Below, one piece after another: positions 20,397-27,869 of a DNA stretch of 64,000 nt. This DNA is from Bradyrhizobium lupini (GTDB lineage: Bacteria > Pseudomonadota > Alphaproteobacteria > Rhizobiales > Xanthobacteraceae): assembly GCF_040939785.1 (NCBI RefSeq), contig NZ_CP162553.1, positions 3,038,001-3,102,000 of the forward strand, written 5' to 3'. Every line of letters starts with the position of its first letter. The stretch's first letter is position 1. Made by a program: the position numbers and the translations under genes. The notes beneath the pieces were generated by a model. That model was not told the origin of the DNA, searched no databases, and was given only the letters and a program-made list of their open reading frames with translations.

Positions 20397-20531
20397 TTAG
20401 CGAAACCACCTATTGCTTGTGTGATTTCGCATCACCAAGCGGTCGATGCTCTCGGACGGCTGGGCACCTGCAGGGAAGTCAAAGTAATCTTTCAAATACT
20501 CATAAGTAAAGTAGCGCTTATTTTCGCTCAT
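20397..20531 (-). CDS. Possible small gene (44 codons) upstream of the adhesin, unknown function
   Basis: An open frame reading MSENKRYFTYEYLKDYFDFP, then AGAQPSESIDRLVMRNHTSN and WRFR-like end (WFR) before TAA at 20397. A GAGG lies about nine bases before the ATG at 20531; an in-frame ATG at 20546 is the alternative. The peptide looks protein-like (mixed charged, aromatic and amphipathic residues), but the codons are AT-rich, unlike the neighbouring genes, so it is either acquired, very lowly expressed or a chance frame. It ends 61 bases before the adhesin TTG on the same strand. I do not recognise the family. Confidence 0.33.
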   Translation of the reverse strand: MSENKRYFTYEYLKDYFDFPAGAQPSESIDRLVMRNHTSNRWFR

Positions 20532-20767
20532 TTTCAGTAACCTCATGTATTCTATTGCAGAAATCTGGCAATAGATACTTCTGTCATCTTTTGTTCGTGG
20601 TGCCCCGCACCACCCTGCGGCAAATACGGGGCCAAATCTGTGATCCAGCTAACAGAACTTGCGAAATAGCCAACCGTTAGCCACAGGGCGCAGAATCAGT
20701 TCCACGACAACTTCCGCCTGCGATTGGTCCCTCTTCGCGGCAACCGCCGCCCTCCTAGCGGGCGAAT

Positions 20768-20781
20768 CGTAAAATTTTACG
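20768..20781. promoter_or_regulatory. Perfect 14-bp palindrome, candidate operator
   Basis: CGTAAAATTTTACG is a perfect inverted repeat in the divergent region, 162 bp before the protease start and about 430 bp from the adhesin start. It stands out in otherwise GC-rich sequence. Dimeric regulators typically bind such sites; I cannot assign one. Confidence 0.4.
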
Positions 20782-20943
20782 CAATATGAGCAGGCCCGTT
20801 TCAGCCTGTTGCCCGGTTTTGGGACCCCAGCCGGGCGCGTTAAGCAGAACAAAACCGCCCGCCTCGCACTATCTCCGCGAAAGCAACAAAGCCCGGCACG
20901 TGCAGGTCGAGGGGGACCTGGCGAAGCCGGAAGGGGATGTCAG

Positions 20944-21675
20944 ATGGAGACCGCTGCTCGTTCGCGCGCTTGGCGCGCTATCCTTGTGCTGTGCGGATTG
21001 ATCCTACTCGGATCGGCCGCCGAGCTTCGCGCTGGCACGCTACTATCGCCGGGAGCCGGCGTCCTCGTGCGTAAATCCGCCGAGCCGTTCGGCGTGTTCG
21101 CCTTCGCCATCTCAGCCGGCAGCCTGCAAGAGAAATGGCTCGCGCTGAGGTCCAGGCTCGACGATGACATGGTGCAGCTCGCGCTGTGCGACGGCGACCG
21201 GAACAATTGCGCTTCGCCCGCTGCGCTGAAACTGCTCGCGATCGTCGACCAGGCCCGCAGCCGTGACGGCCGCGCCCGGCTGGGCGAAACCAATCGCGCC
21301 ATCAACCTCGGCATCCGCGCCGCCGATGACGGTTCTGAGGACGTCTGGAGCTCGCCGCTCGCGACCTTCGCGCGTGGCGCCGGGGATTGCGAGGACTATG
21401 CCATTGCCAAGCTCGCCGCTCTTAAGCTCGCGGGCATTGCCGCCGAAGATCTCCGCATCGTCGTGGTGCGCGACCTCAGGGCCGGCGAAGAGCATGCAAT
21501 TGCCGCTGCACGGCTCGACGGCCACTGGCTGATGCTCGACAACCGTCGCATGGCAATGGTCGAGGACGACGCTGCACGGAGCTACCAGCCGCTGTTCGTG
21601 CTCTACCAGTCGGCCGTGTTGAAATATGTCGACGAGCCCGTGCGGTTCTCGATGATCGCCGCCGAGGCGCGTTGA
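20944..21675 (+). CDS. Bacterial transglutaminase-like cysteine protease (BTLCP, LapG-like, Peptidase C93)
   Basis: A 243-residue periplasmic protease. Starting at METAARSRAW gives a clean Sec signal peptide (AILVLCGLILLGSAAELRA) preceded by a GGAAGGGGA ribosome-binding stretch; the frame is open further upstream but gives no leader. The catalytic set is visible: Cys in GAGDCEDYAIAKLAALK (about 150), His in EEHAIAAARLDGHW (about 184) and the LDN near 200. The DCED segment is the calcium-binding motif of the LapG group. In Pseudomonas, LapG cuts the N-terminus of the T1SS adhesin LapA to release it. Here it is divergently next to a giant T1SS adhesin, so a similar role is a reasonable inference. 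No LapD-like receptor is in the window. Confidence 0.88.
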   Translation: METAARSRAWRAILVLCGLILLGSAAELRAGTLLSPGAGVLVRKSAEPFGVFAFAISAGSLQEKWLALRSRLDDDMVQLALCDGDRNNCASPAALKLLAIVDQARSRDGRARLGETNRAINLGIRAADDGSEDVWSSPLATFARGAGDCEDYAIAKLAALKLAGIAAEDLRIVVVRDLRAGEEHAIAAARLDGHWLMLDNRRMAMVEDDAARSYQPLFVLYQSAVLKYVDEPVRFSMIAAEAR

Positions 21676-21775
21676 TCTTGTTGTAGCCCGGTAAAAAGTA
21701 CGCTTACCCCACAAAGCCATTTCGCCGCGCGATTCGGGACGCTAGCATGCCCGCGGCTATGCGGGGGCGACTGGA

Positions 21776-22900
21776 ATGCGGTTCATCGTGCTGACTATGC
21801 TTGCGCTGCTGGCCTTGCCGGCGGCTCCAGGCTTCGCGCAATCCAGCCCGTCTGACCGCTCCGTCGCCGACAGGCTGCCGCTGTTTGCCAAGAACAACTG
21901 CCAGCAGATCCGCGATCCCGGCAATCAATTGTTCTGCGGTGATGCCGAGCTTGCCGCCGCCGCCGAGAAGCTGAGCACGGGAATCGAGGCGCGGCTTGCC
22001 CGCCTGCCCGATCGCCTGCCTGGGATCGAGGAGAACGCGATCTGGATCCGCCAGCGCAATCTCGGTTGCGGCATCGTCGGCCAGACCGCGATCCGCGCCG
22101 AAGATTTCGACCGGGTGAAGGCATGTCTTCTCAAGGTGACCGATGAGCGCGCAGCGATCGTACGCGATCCGGATTTCGACTGTCTCGCCGCCAACACCGC
22201 CGCGGGCGCGCTGATCTGTGCGGACCCGTCGCTGGCGCTGGCCGAGACTGAGTTGAACAGCCAGGTTCTCGGCCTGATCGGCAAGCTCGATCCGACCGCG
22301 GCGCGCTTTGCCTTCGCCGAATACGGCCGGTGGACGCGGGAGCGCGATCGCAAATGCAATCTGGTTGGCAAGGAGAACGTGCCGCTCGGGGAGCTCGAGT
22401 CCGCGGAGGACTGTCTCGCCGGCTATCTGAAGCACAAGGCTGACGAGATTGGCACGGCGAAAGGCGATCCGAAGAAGGTGTTCGGCCGGCAGGTCGCAGC
22501 CCACTCGCCCGACACCGATGCCGTCGATTTCTGCGCCGCGCGAATCCACGCGGCCAATTCCTGCGGCAACTTCCTCCGCATCAACCGCGTCTACGCACTC
22601 GACAGCCAGGTGGGCGAGCAGGAGGCGCAGGTCACGGGCGAGATCGAGATGGCCGTGCTGGCGCCCTTCGCCACCTGCAGCAAGATCGCCACGACCTGTA
22701 CGGGCACCTGCTGGGATGCCAGAACGGGTCGTCCGCAGCCCGGCGTCGGCAACAAGGAGCGCTCCACGGACGCCTTCAACGTCACACGCCGCCTGCGGAT
22801 CCAGCGCACGTTTGCATTTGTCAAAGCCGCCGATGGCTGGCGCTGCCGGGAAGACGAACTGGCCCCGGTGAATTCAGGCACCGCGGGTGGAGGATCGTAG
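21776..22900 (+). CDS. Secreted protein with two LprI/DUF1311-like cysteine repeats
   Basis: A 374-residue exported protein with a signal peptide (MRFIVLTMLALLALPAAPGF, then AQ). Two LprI-like units follow, each with paired cysteines: about 40-125 (NCQQIRDPGNQLFCGDAELA, RNLGCGI, KACLLKV) and about 135-225 (FDCLAANTAAGALICADPSL, DRKCNLV, EDCLAGY). LprI-type domains occur in lysozyme-inhibitor-like and other periplasmic proteins. The last 150 residues are unassigned and contain further cysteine pairs (CSKIATTCTGTC). It begins 100 bases after the protease gene, with no obvious terminator between, so they may share a transcript. Confidence 0.7.
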   Translation: MRFIVLTMLALLALPAAPGFAQSSPSDRSVADRLPLFAKNNCQQIRDPGNQLFCGDAELAAAAEKLSTGIEARLARLPDRLPGIEENAIWIRQRNLGCGIVGQTAIRAEDFDRVKACLLKVTDERAAIVRDPDFDCLAANTAAGALICADPSLALAETELNSQVLGLIGKLDPTAARFAFAEYGRWTRERDRKCNLVGKENVPLGELESAEDCLAGYLKHKADEIGTAKGDPKKVFGRQVAAHSPDTDAVDFCAARIHAANSCGNFLRINRVYALDSQVGEQEAQVTGEIEMAVLAPFATCSKIATTCTGTCWDARTGRPQPGVGNKERSTDAFNVTRRLRIQRTFAFVKAADGWRCREDELAPVNSGTAGGGS

Positions 22901-22909
22901 GGCTGTGTG

Positions 22910-23055
22910 CTCTCCCTCTCCCGCTCTTCGCAGGGAGAGGGTTGGGGTGAGCGGCTGCTTCAGCGAATCCGGTGACAGTTAGACTCTTGGGAGAGCCCCC
23001 TCACCCGGATTTGCTGCGCAAATTCCCGCCTCTCCCCGCATGCGGGAAGAGGCGA
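22910..23055. repeat. Palindromic intergenic repeat
   Basis: Lies between two convergent genes. It combines a CTCTCCC...GGGAGAG hairpin at its left end (about 22914-22938), a CCCCTCACCCGGATTTGC segment and a second CTCCCCGCATGCGGGAAGAG hairpin at its right end. It is the same general type as the element at 5688-5845. Confidence 0.65.
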
Positions 23056-23060
23056 AGAAA

Positions 23061-24260
23061 TCAAAACATCAGATTGTCCTTCACCAGAACCCAGCGGCCG
23101 CCCTTGACCTGCTGCACCTGGGTGATGGTGTTGGCGAGGTGGTCGGTCTTGGAGAATTTGGTCGGCGGCGAGTTGAAGATGTCGAGGAACTTGTCGCCCG
23201 ATTCCAGCGCGTCCAGCATCTTCTGGCCGGTCAGATCCCTGCCCGCCTTGTTGGCGTAAAACGCGAACGTCATCACCGCATTGTAGCCAATGATGGCCTG
23301 CGTGTTGGCATCGGTGCTGAACATCTTCTTGTAGTTGACCAGCCAGTCCTTCACCTTGCCCTTTGCGGTATCCTCGTAGGGAATCTCGAATCCGGACGCA
23401 GCATAGAGGCCTTCGACCGCCTCCTTGCCGAGCATGGGCACCTCCATCACGTTGGTCGGCGTCGCGCCGAGAAAGGTGACCTCCCAGCCGAGCTTCTTGG
23501 CTTCCGTCATCGCGCCGATGGGCTCACGGAGCACAGCGCCGAGCACAACGAGGTCGCAGCTGTCGGACTTCATCTTGGCGATCTGCGCGCTGAAGTCGGA
23601 GGCACCGCGCTTGTAGCTCGTGATCGAGGCCGGCTGCACCTTCATGGCAGTAAGCTGCTGGTTGAAGCCGTCGAGCACGTTCTTCCCGTACTCGTCGTCC
23701 TGATGCATGATGCAGGGTTTCTTGAAGTTCTTCCACTCCATCATGTACTTCAGCGCCGCCCGCGTACTCTCGACATAGGGCAGCAGATTGTTGAACTTCA
23801 GCCGCTCCTGCGGCTTGGCGGGATCGAACTTGAACGTGAACTCCGCCGCCGTCAGCGGGAAGAGCTGAAGCACGCCGGCGTCGAGCAGGATATCCTGCGC
23901 CGCCAGCACGGTCGGCGAGCCCATTGGCCCCACCATCGCGAAGATCTTGTCGCGCTCGATCAGCTTCTGCGACGCGAGCACGGCCTTCTTCGGATCGTAG
24001 CCGCTGTCCTCGACCACAAGCCGAATCTTTCGCCCCTGGACGCCGCCGGCGGCGTTGATCTCCTCGACCGCCATCTTCATGCCGTTCGAGACTGGCACAC
24101 CCCAGCCCTTGATCGGCCCCGAAAGATCCTGATGGGTGCCGATGACGATCTCGGAGGCCGAGATGCCCTCATTGGTGACCTTGGTCTGCGCCGCGGCAGG
24201 CAGACAGGTGAGCACCACCGCGCCTGCCGCAAAGCCGAACGTTTTCAACGATCTCGACAT
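23061..24260 (-). CDS. Branched-chain-type ABC transporter solute-binding protein (LivK-like)
   Basis: A 399-residue periplasmic binding protein with a Sec signal peptide (MSRSLKTFGFAAGAVVLTCL). The mature domain begins with a typical GISASEIVIGTHQDLSGP segment and contains INAAGGVQGRKIRLVVEDSG and FAMVGPMGSPTVLAAQDIL, all hallmarks of the LivK/HAAT group. A GGAGA ribosome-binding site lies just before the ATG. It is the last gene of the liv-type cluster, behind the CoA ligase. Ligands of this group range from amino acids to aromatic and short-chain acids; the adjacent CoA ligase favours a carboxylic acid (inference). Confidence 0.88.
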   Translation of the reverse strand: MSRSLKTFGFAAGAVVLTCLPAAAQTKVTNEGISASEIVIGTHQDLSGPIKGWGVPVSNGMKMAVEEINAAGGVQGRKIRLVVEDSGYDPKKAVLASQKLIERDKIFAMVGPMGSPTVLAAQDILLDAGVLQLFPLTAAEFTFKFDPAKPQERLKFNNLLPYVESTRAALKYMMEWKNFKKPCIMHQDDEYGKNVLDGFNQQLTAMKVQPASITSYKRGASDFSAQIAKMKSDSCDLVVLGAVLREPIGAMTEAKKLGWEVTFLGATPTNVMEVPMLGKEAVEGLYAASGFEIPYEDTAKGKVKDWLVNYKKMFSTDANTQAIIGYNAVMTFAFYANKAGRDLTGQKMLDALESGDKFLDIFNSPPTKFSKTDHLANTITQVQQVKGGRWVLVKDNLMF

Positions 24261-24339
24261 TGAAGTCTCCTCTCCTTGGGGCCCTTATGATGCGAAGGGT
24301 GGGGCCTTCACTCCTTCGCTGTTATTCAAACAAGATTGT

Positions 24340-26178
24340 TCAAGCCACCGCCCGCGCCGGATACATCGCGTCGATCTCGGCGGCATAACGCTTGTTCACG
24401 AAGCCGCGCTTCAGCTTCATGGTTGGCGTCAGCTCTTCGTCCTCCGGGGTGAGCTGGCGTTCGATCAGATAGAATCTCTTGATGGTCTCGACGCGGGCGA
24501 AATTGGCATTGACCGTTTCGATTTCGCGCCAGATCAGGTCCTGGATCTCCGCCGCGCGGCACAGGCTGGCATAATTGGTGAAGGGGATGTCGTGGTCCTG
24601 CGCGAATTTCTCGACATTCTCCTGGTCGATCATCACGAGGCAGGTGAGGTATGGCCGCTTGTCGCCGATCACCACGGAATCCGAGATGTAGGGCGAGAAT
24701 TTCAGTTGATTTTCGATTTCGGACGGCGTGATGTTCTTGCCCCCGGAGGTGATGATGATGTCCTTCATCCGGTCGGTGATGCGGACGAAGCCCTCATTGT
24801 CGATGGTGCCGACGTCGCCGGTATGCAGCCAACCGCGATGGTCGATGGTCTCGGCTGTCCTCTCCGGCTGGTTCAGGTAGCCCATGAACAGGAAGTCGCC
24901 CCTGATCAGGATTTCCCCCTCGGGTGACAGCGCGACTTCGCCCCAGGAAACCGCCTTGCCTACCGAGCCGAGCTTGATCCGCTCCGCCGGCATCATGGTG
25001 GCGACCCCGCAATTCTCGGTCTGGCCGTAGACCTCGTGAATGTCGATGCCGAGCGCGAGATACCAGCGGATCAGCTCCGGCGCGATTGGCGCCGCGCCGG
25101 TGAAGGCGATGCGGCAACGGTCGAGCCCGATCATGCGTCGGATGTTGCGGAAGACGAGCCGGTAAGCGATGCCGTTGGCGAGCCGCAACGGCAGCGGCGG
25201 CGGCTTGCCTTCAATCCTGCAATCGACCATGCGATAGCCGATGTCGATGGCGCGGCGGTAGACCCATTGCTGCAACCGCGTCGCATCCTTCAGCGCGATG
25301 GTGATCGCGGAATAGAATTTCTCCCAGATCCGCGGCACCGCGAGGAAGATGGTCGGCTGCACCTCGCGCAGATTGTCCGGCACAGTCTCCGGACTCTCGG
25401 CAAAATTCATCACCGAGCCAAGCGCGACCGAGATGTAATAGCCGCCGATCCGTTCGGCGACGTGGCAAAGCGGCAGGAAGATCAGCCGGTCCTCGTTCTC
25501 GCGCGCCGGAATGAAATCGTTGGCGTGCCGCATCTGGTGCGTGACGCTACGGTTGGCGTGCATGGCGCCCTTGGGCGGACCCGTGGTGCCGGATGTATAG
25601 ACGAGGACCGCGAGATCGCTTGCGCTACGACTGTCGACCATCTCCTGCCACAGCGCCTCGCGGCCGGCCATGTGGTTGCGCCCGAGCGCGCGAAACTCGT
25701 CGAGCGACATCACCATTTCATCGGAGAAGCCGCTGAGGCCCTCCATGTCGAACACGATGATCTTTCGCAGAGACGGGCAGCGTGCACGACAGGCCAGGAT
25801 CTTGTCGAGTTGCTCCTCGTCCTCGGCGAAGATCACCTTCGTCCGGGAATCGTTGACGAGATATTCGACCTGGGATGAGGCATCGGTCGGATAGATCCCG
25901 GAAGAGACGCCGCCGGCGCACAGAATGCCCATGTCGACATGGACCCATTCCGGCACGGCGTTGGCGATGATGGAAGCAACGTCGCCGGGCCTGAAGCCGA
26001 TGGCATGCAGCGCGTAGGCGACCTCCTTCGAGATCTCCAGCCATTCGCGCCAGCTGGTCGGCTGCCAGATCCCGAATTTCTTCTCGCGTATAGCCGGCCT
26101 GTCGCCCCGCGTCTCCGCGGCGCGCAAAAAGCTTTTCGCGATCGTGTCAGCGACCGTCAGCACCGCCGGTCGGGCCAT
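24340..26178 (-). CDS. Long-chain-type acyl-CoA ligase (AMP-forming)
   Basis: A 612-residue AMP-binding enzyme that activates a carboxylic acid to its CoA thioester. The P-loop-like motif LVYTSGTTGPPKG lies near 192-204; later motifs YGQTENCG, HTGDVGTID and RITDRMKDIIITSGGKNI are complete, so it should be active. The size and architecture match the bacterial long-chain (COG1022) group. The start MARPAVLTVADTIAKS has a GGGAGGAGACG stretch before it and is preferred to in-frame upstream codons, which run through a tandem repeat. Lying between LivF and LivK genes on the same strand, it probably activates the imported substrate on entry. Confidence 0.9.
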   Translation of the reverse strand: MARPAVLTVADTIAKSFLRAAETRGDRPAIREKKFGIWQPTSWREWLEISKEVAYALHAIGFRPGDVASIIANAVPEWVHVDMGILCAGGVSSGIYPTDASSQVEYLVNDSRTKVIFAEDEEQLDKILACRARCPSLRKIIVFDMEGLSGFSDEMVMSLDEFRALGRNHMAGREALWQEMVDSRSASDLAVLVYTSGTTGPPKGAMHANRSVTHQMRHANDFIPARENEDRLIFLPLCHVAERIGGYYISVALGSVMNFAESPETVPDNLREVQPTIFLAVPRIWEKFYSAITIALKDATRLQQWVYRRAIDIGYRMVDCRIEGKPPPLPLRLANGIAYRLVFRNIRRMIGLDRCRIAFTGAAPIAPELIRWYLALGIDIHEVYGQTENCGVATMMPAERIKLGSVGKAVSWGEVALSPEGEILIRGDFLFMGYLNQPERTAETIDHRGWLHTGDVGTIDNEGFVRITDRMKDIIITSGGKNITPSEIENQLKFSPYISDSVVIGDKRPYLTCLVMIDQENVEKFAQDHDIPFTNYASLCRAAEIQDLIWREIETVNANFARVETIKRFYLIERQLTPEDEELTPTMKLKRGFVNKRYAAEIDAMYPARAVA

Positions 26179-26264
26179 GCACGTCTCCTCCCGCGTTCCC
26201 CTCCGCTGCCTGCCTTGCCGGCGGTCTATATTGGCGGATGGGCTTTGGTATTTAAGGCTTTTTC

Positions 26265-26336
26265 TAACGCCAAGTCTTCCCTTAACGCCAAGTCTTCCCT
26301 TAACGCCAAGTCTTCCTCTAACGCCAAGTCTTCTTC
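26265..26336. repeat. Four tandem copies of an 18-bp repeat
   Basis: Plus-strand unit TAACGCCAAGTCTTCCCT starts at 26265, 26283, 26301 and 26319; the first two copies are identical and the last two differ at the end. It overlaps the last codons of the LivF-type gene and the spacer before the CoA ligase. The 18-bp length keeps the frame open (an RLGVKG-like unit in the ligase frame). Confidence 0.95.
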
Positions 26337-27106
26337 TTTTTCCAGCGCCGCTCGCCTCGTGCGCCCGCTTCCTTGGCGCCAAGGTAGAATTCCTGGATGT
26401 CCTTCGAATGCATCAAGCGGTCGCAGCTGTCGTTCATCACGATCCGGCCGGTCTCCAGTACATAGCCATAATGCGCCGTCTCCAGCGCCACCTTGGCGTT
26501 CTGCTCGACCAGCAGGATCGACATGCCCTGCTCCTCATTGACGCGCCGGATGATCGCGAAGATTTCCTTCACCAGGATCGGCGACAGCCCGAGCGAGGGC
26601 TCGTCGAGCAGCAACAGAGTCGGCCGGTTCATCAGCGCGCGGCCGATCGCGAGCATCTGCTGCTCGCCGCCGGAGAGCTGTCCGGCCGGCTGGTTGATGC
26701 GCTCCTTCAGCCGCGGGAAATAGCCGTAGACGCGCTCCAGATCGTCCGCAACGCCGTTACGATCCTTGCGCGGATAGGCCCCCATCATCAGGTTCTCGCG
26801 CACGGAGAGGAACGGGAACACCTCGCGTCCCTCCGGCACGTGGCTGAGGCCCAGCCGCACGATCCTGTCCGCCTCCATGCGTTGAATCGACTTGCCCATG
26901 AACTCGATGGCGCCCTTCTGCGGATCGAGAATGCCCGAGATCGTCTTCAGCACCGTCGTCTTGCCGGCGCCGTTGGCGCCCAGCAGCGTGACGATGCGGC
27001 CGCGCGGCACTTCGAGCGAGATGCCGCGGATCGCCATGATCGGCCCGTAATAGCTCTCGATGTTGGAGAGTTTCAGGATGATGTCTGGTGTTACCACGGC
27101 ATCCAT
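26318..27106 (-). CDS. Branched-chain-type ABC transporter ATPase, LivF family
   Basis: A 262-residue ATPase. Walker A GANGAGKT is near residues 43-50, a LSGGEQQML signature is near 150 and Walker B TLLLLDEP near 173; the short C-terminal D-loop region is typical of LivF. The start at 27106 lies just after the LivG stop with a GGGAG before it. The last few codons (WKKKKTWR) fall inside the 18-bp tandem repeat, so the C-terminus could vary between strains. It works with LivG to drive the LivH/LivM permease. Confidence 0.9.
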   Translation of the reverse strand: MDAVVTPDIILKLSNIESYYGPIMAIRGISLEVPRGRIVTLLGANGAGKTTVLKTISGILDPQKGAIEFMGKSIQRMEADRIVRLGLSHVPEGREVFPFLSVRENLMMGAYPRKDRNGVADDLERVYGYFPRLKERINQPAGQLSGGEQQMLAIGRALMNRPTLLLLDEPSLGLSPILVKEIFAIIRRVNEEQGMSILLVEQNAKVALETAHYGYVLETGRIVMNDSCDRLMHSKDIQEFYLGAKEAGARGERRWKKKKTWR

Positions 27107-27110
27107 CGCG

Positions 27111-27869
27111 TCAGGCTCCCAGATAGGCGGCAACGACATCGGGGTGCTGTTGCACTTCGGCGGGCGAGCCCATCGCCAGCACCCGGCCGTAGTTCAGGGC
27201 GATGACGCGGTCGGAGACGCGGTTGACCAGCGACATGTCGTGCTCGACCATGAGCACGGTGACGCCGAGCTCGCTCTTCAGGTCGCGGATCCAGAACGAC
27301 ATGTCGTCGGTCTCCTCCACGTTGAGGCCGGAGGACGGCTCGTCGAGCAGGATCAGCTTCGGCTCCGAGCACAGCGCGCGCGCCAGCTCGATCACCTTGC
27401 GCACGCCGTAAGGCAGACCCGAGATCAGCTTGTCGCGGTAGGGCTCGAGATCGAGGAATTCGATGACCTGTTCGACCCTGCGGCGATGCACCTTCTCGTC
27501 GGCGCGCACGCCCGGCAGGAACAACAGCTCCTGCCAAAGCTGCGTGGTCGAATGCCGGTGGCGGCCGACCAACAGGTTCGACAACACCGTCGCATTCTCG
27601 AACAGTTCGATGTTCTGGAACGTGCGGGCGATGCCGAGCCTTGCGATGTCGTGGGGCGGCTGCTCCGTGATGTCCTGGTCCTCGAAGAAGATGCGACCCG
27701 AGGTCGGGCGGTAGATCCGCGAAATCAGGTTGAAAATCGAGCTCTTGCCGGCACCGTTGGGCCCGATGATCGAGAGGATCTCGCCCTTCTCGACCGCGAA
27801 CGACACCGCATCGACGGCCTTCAGCCCACCGAAATGCAGGGACAAGTTCTCGGCGCGAAAATAGCTCAT
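27111..27869 (-). CDS. Branched-chain-type ABC transporter ATPase, LivG family
   Basis: A 252-residue ATPase starting MSYFRAENLSLHFGGLKAV. Walker A GPNGAGKS is near residues 36-43 and Walker B LILLDEP near 168. The signature is LPYGVRKVIELA rather than the canonical LSGGQ, a variant often seen in LivG proteins. The C-terminal end PDVVAAYLGA is diagnostic of LivG. Its start overlaps the LivM stop by four bases. Confidence 0.92.
   Translation of the reverse strand: MSYFRAENLSLHFGGLKAVDAVSFAVEKGEILSIIGPNGAGKSSIFNLISRIYRPTSGRIFFEDQDITEQPPHDIARLGIARTFQNIELFENATVLSNLLVGRHRHSTTQLWQELLFLPGVRADEKVHRRRVEQVIEFLDLEPYRDKLISGLPYGVRKVIELARALCSEPKLILLDEPSSGLNVEETDDMSFWIRDLKSELGVTVLMVEHDMSLVNRVSDRVIALNYGRVLAMGSPAEVQQHPDVVAAYLGA

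Larger units (their letters stand above)
20336..20943. other. AT-richer divergent intergenic region between adhesin and LapG-like protease
   Basis: About 608 bp, clearly lower in GC than the surroundings, must hold the promoters of the adhesin (leftward) and the protease (rightward). It contains the possible small gene at 20397-20531, a good AAGGA...ATG start at 20386 that is in frame with the adhesin but stopped by TAG at 20351-20353, a small hairpin (20597-20613) and a perfect 14-bp palindrome (20768-20781). Confidence 0.6.

Noticed and set aside
20649..20852. Minus-strand 67-codon frame before the protease gene
   Set aside because: No ribosome-binding site, unnatural composition and overlap with the probable control region.
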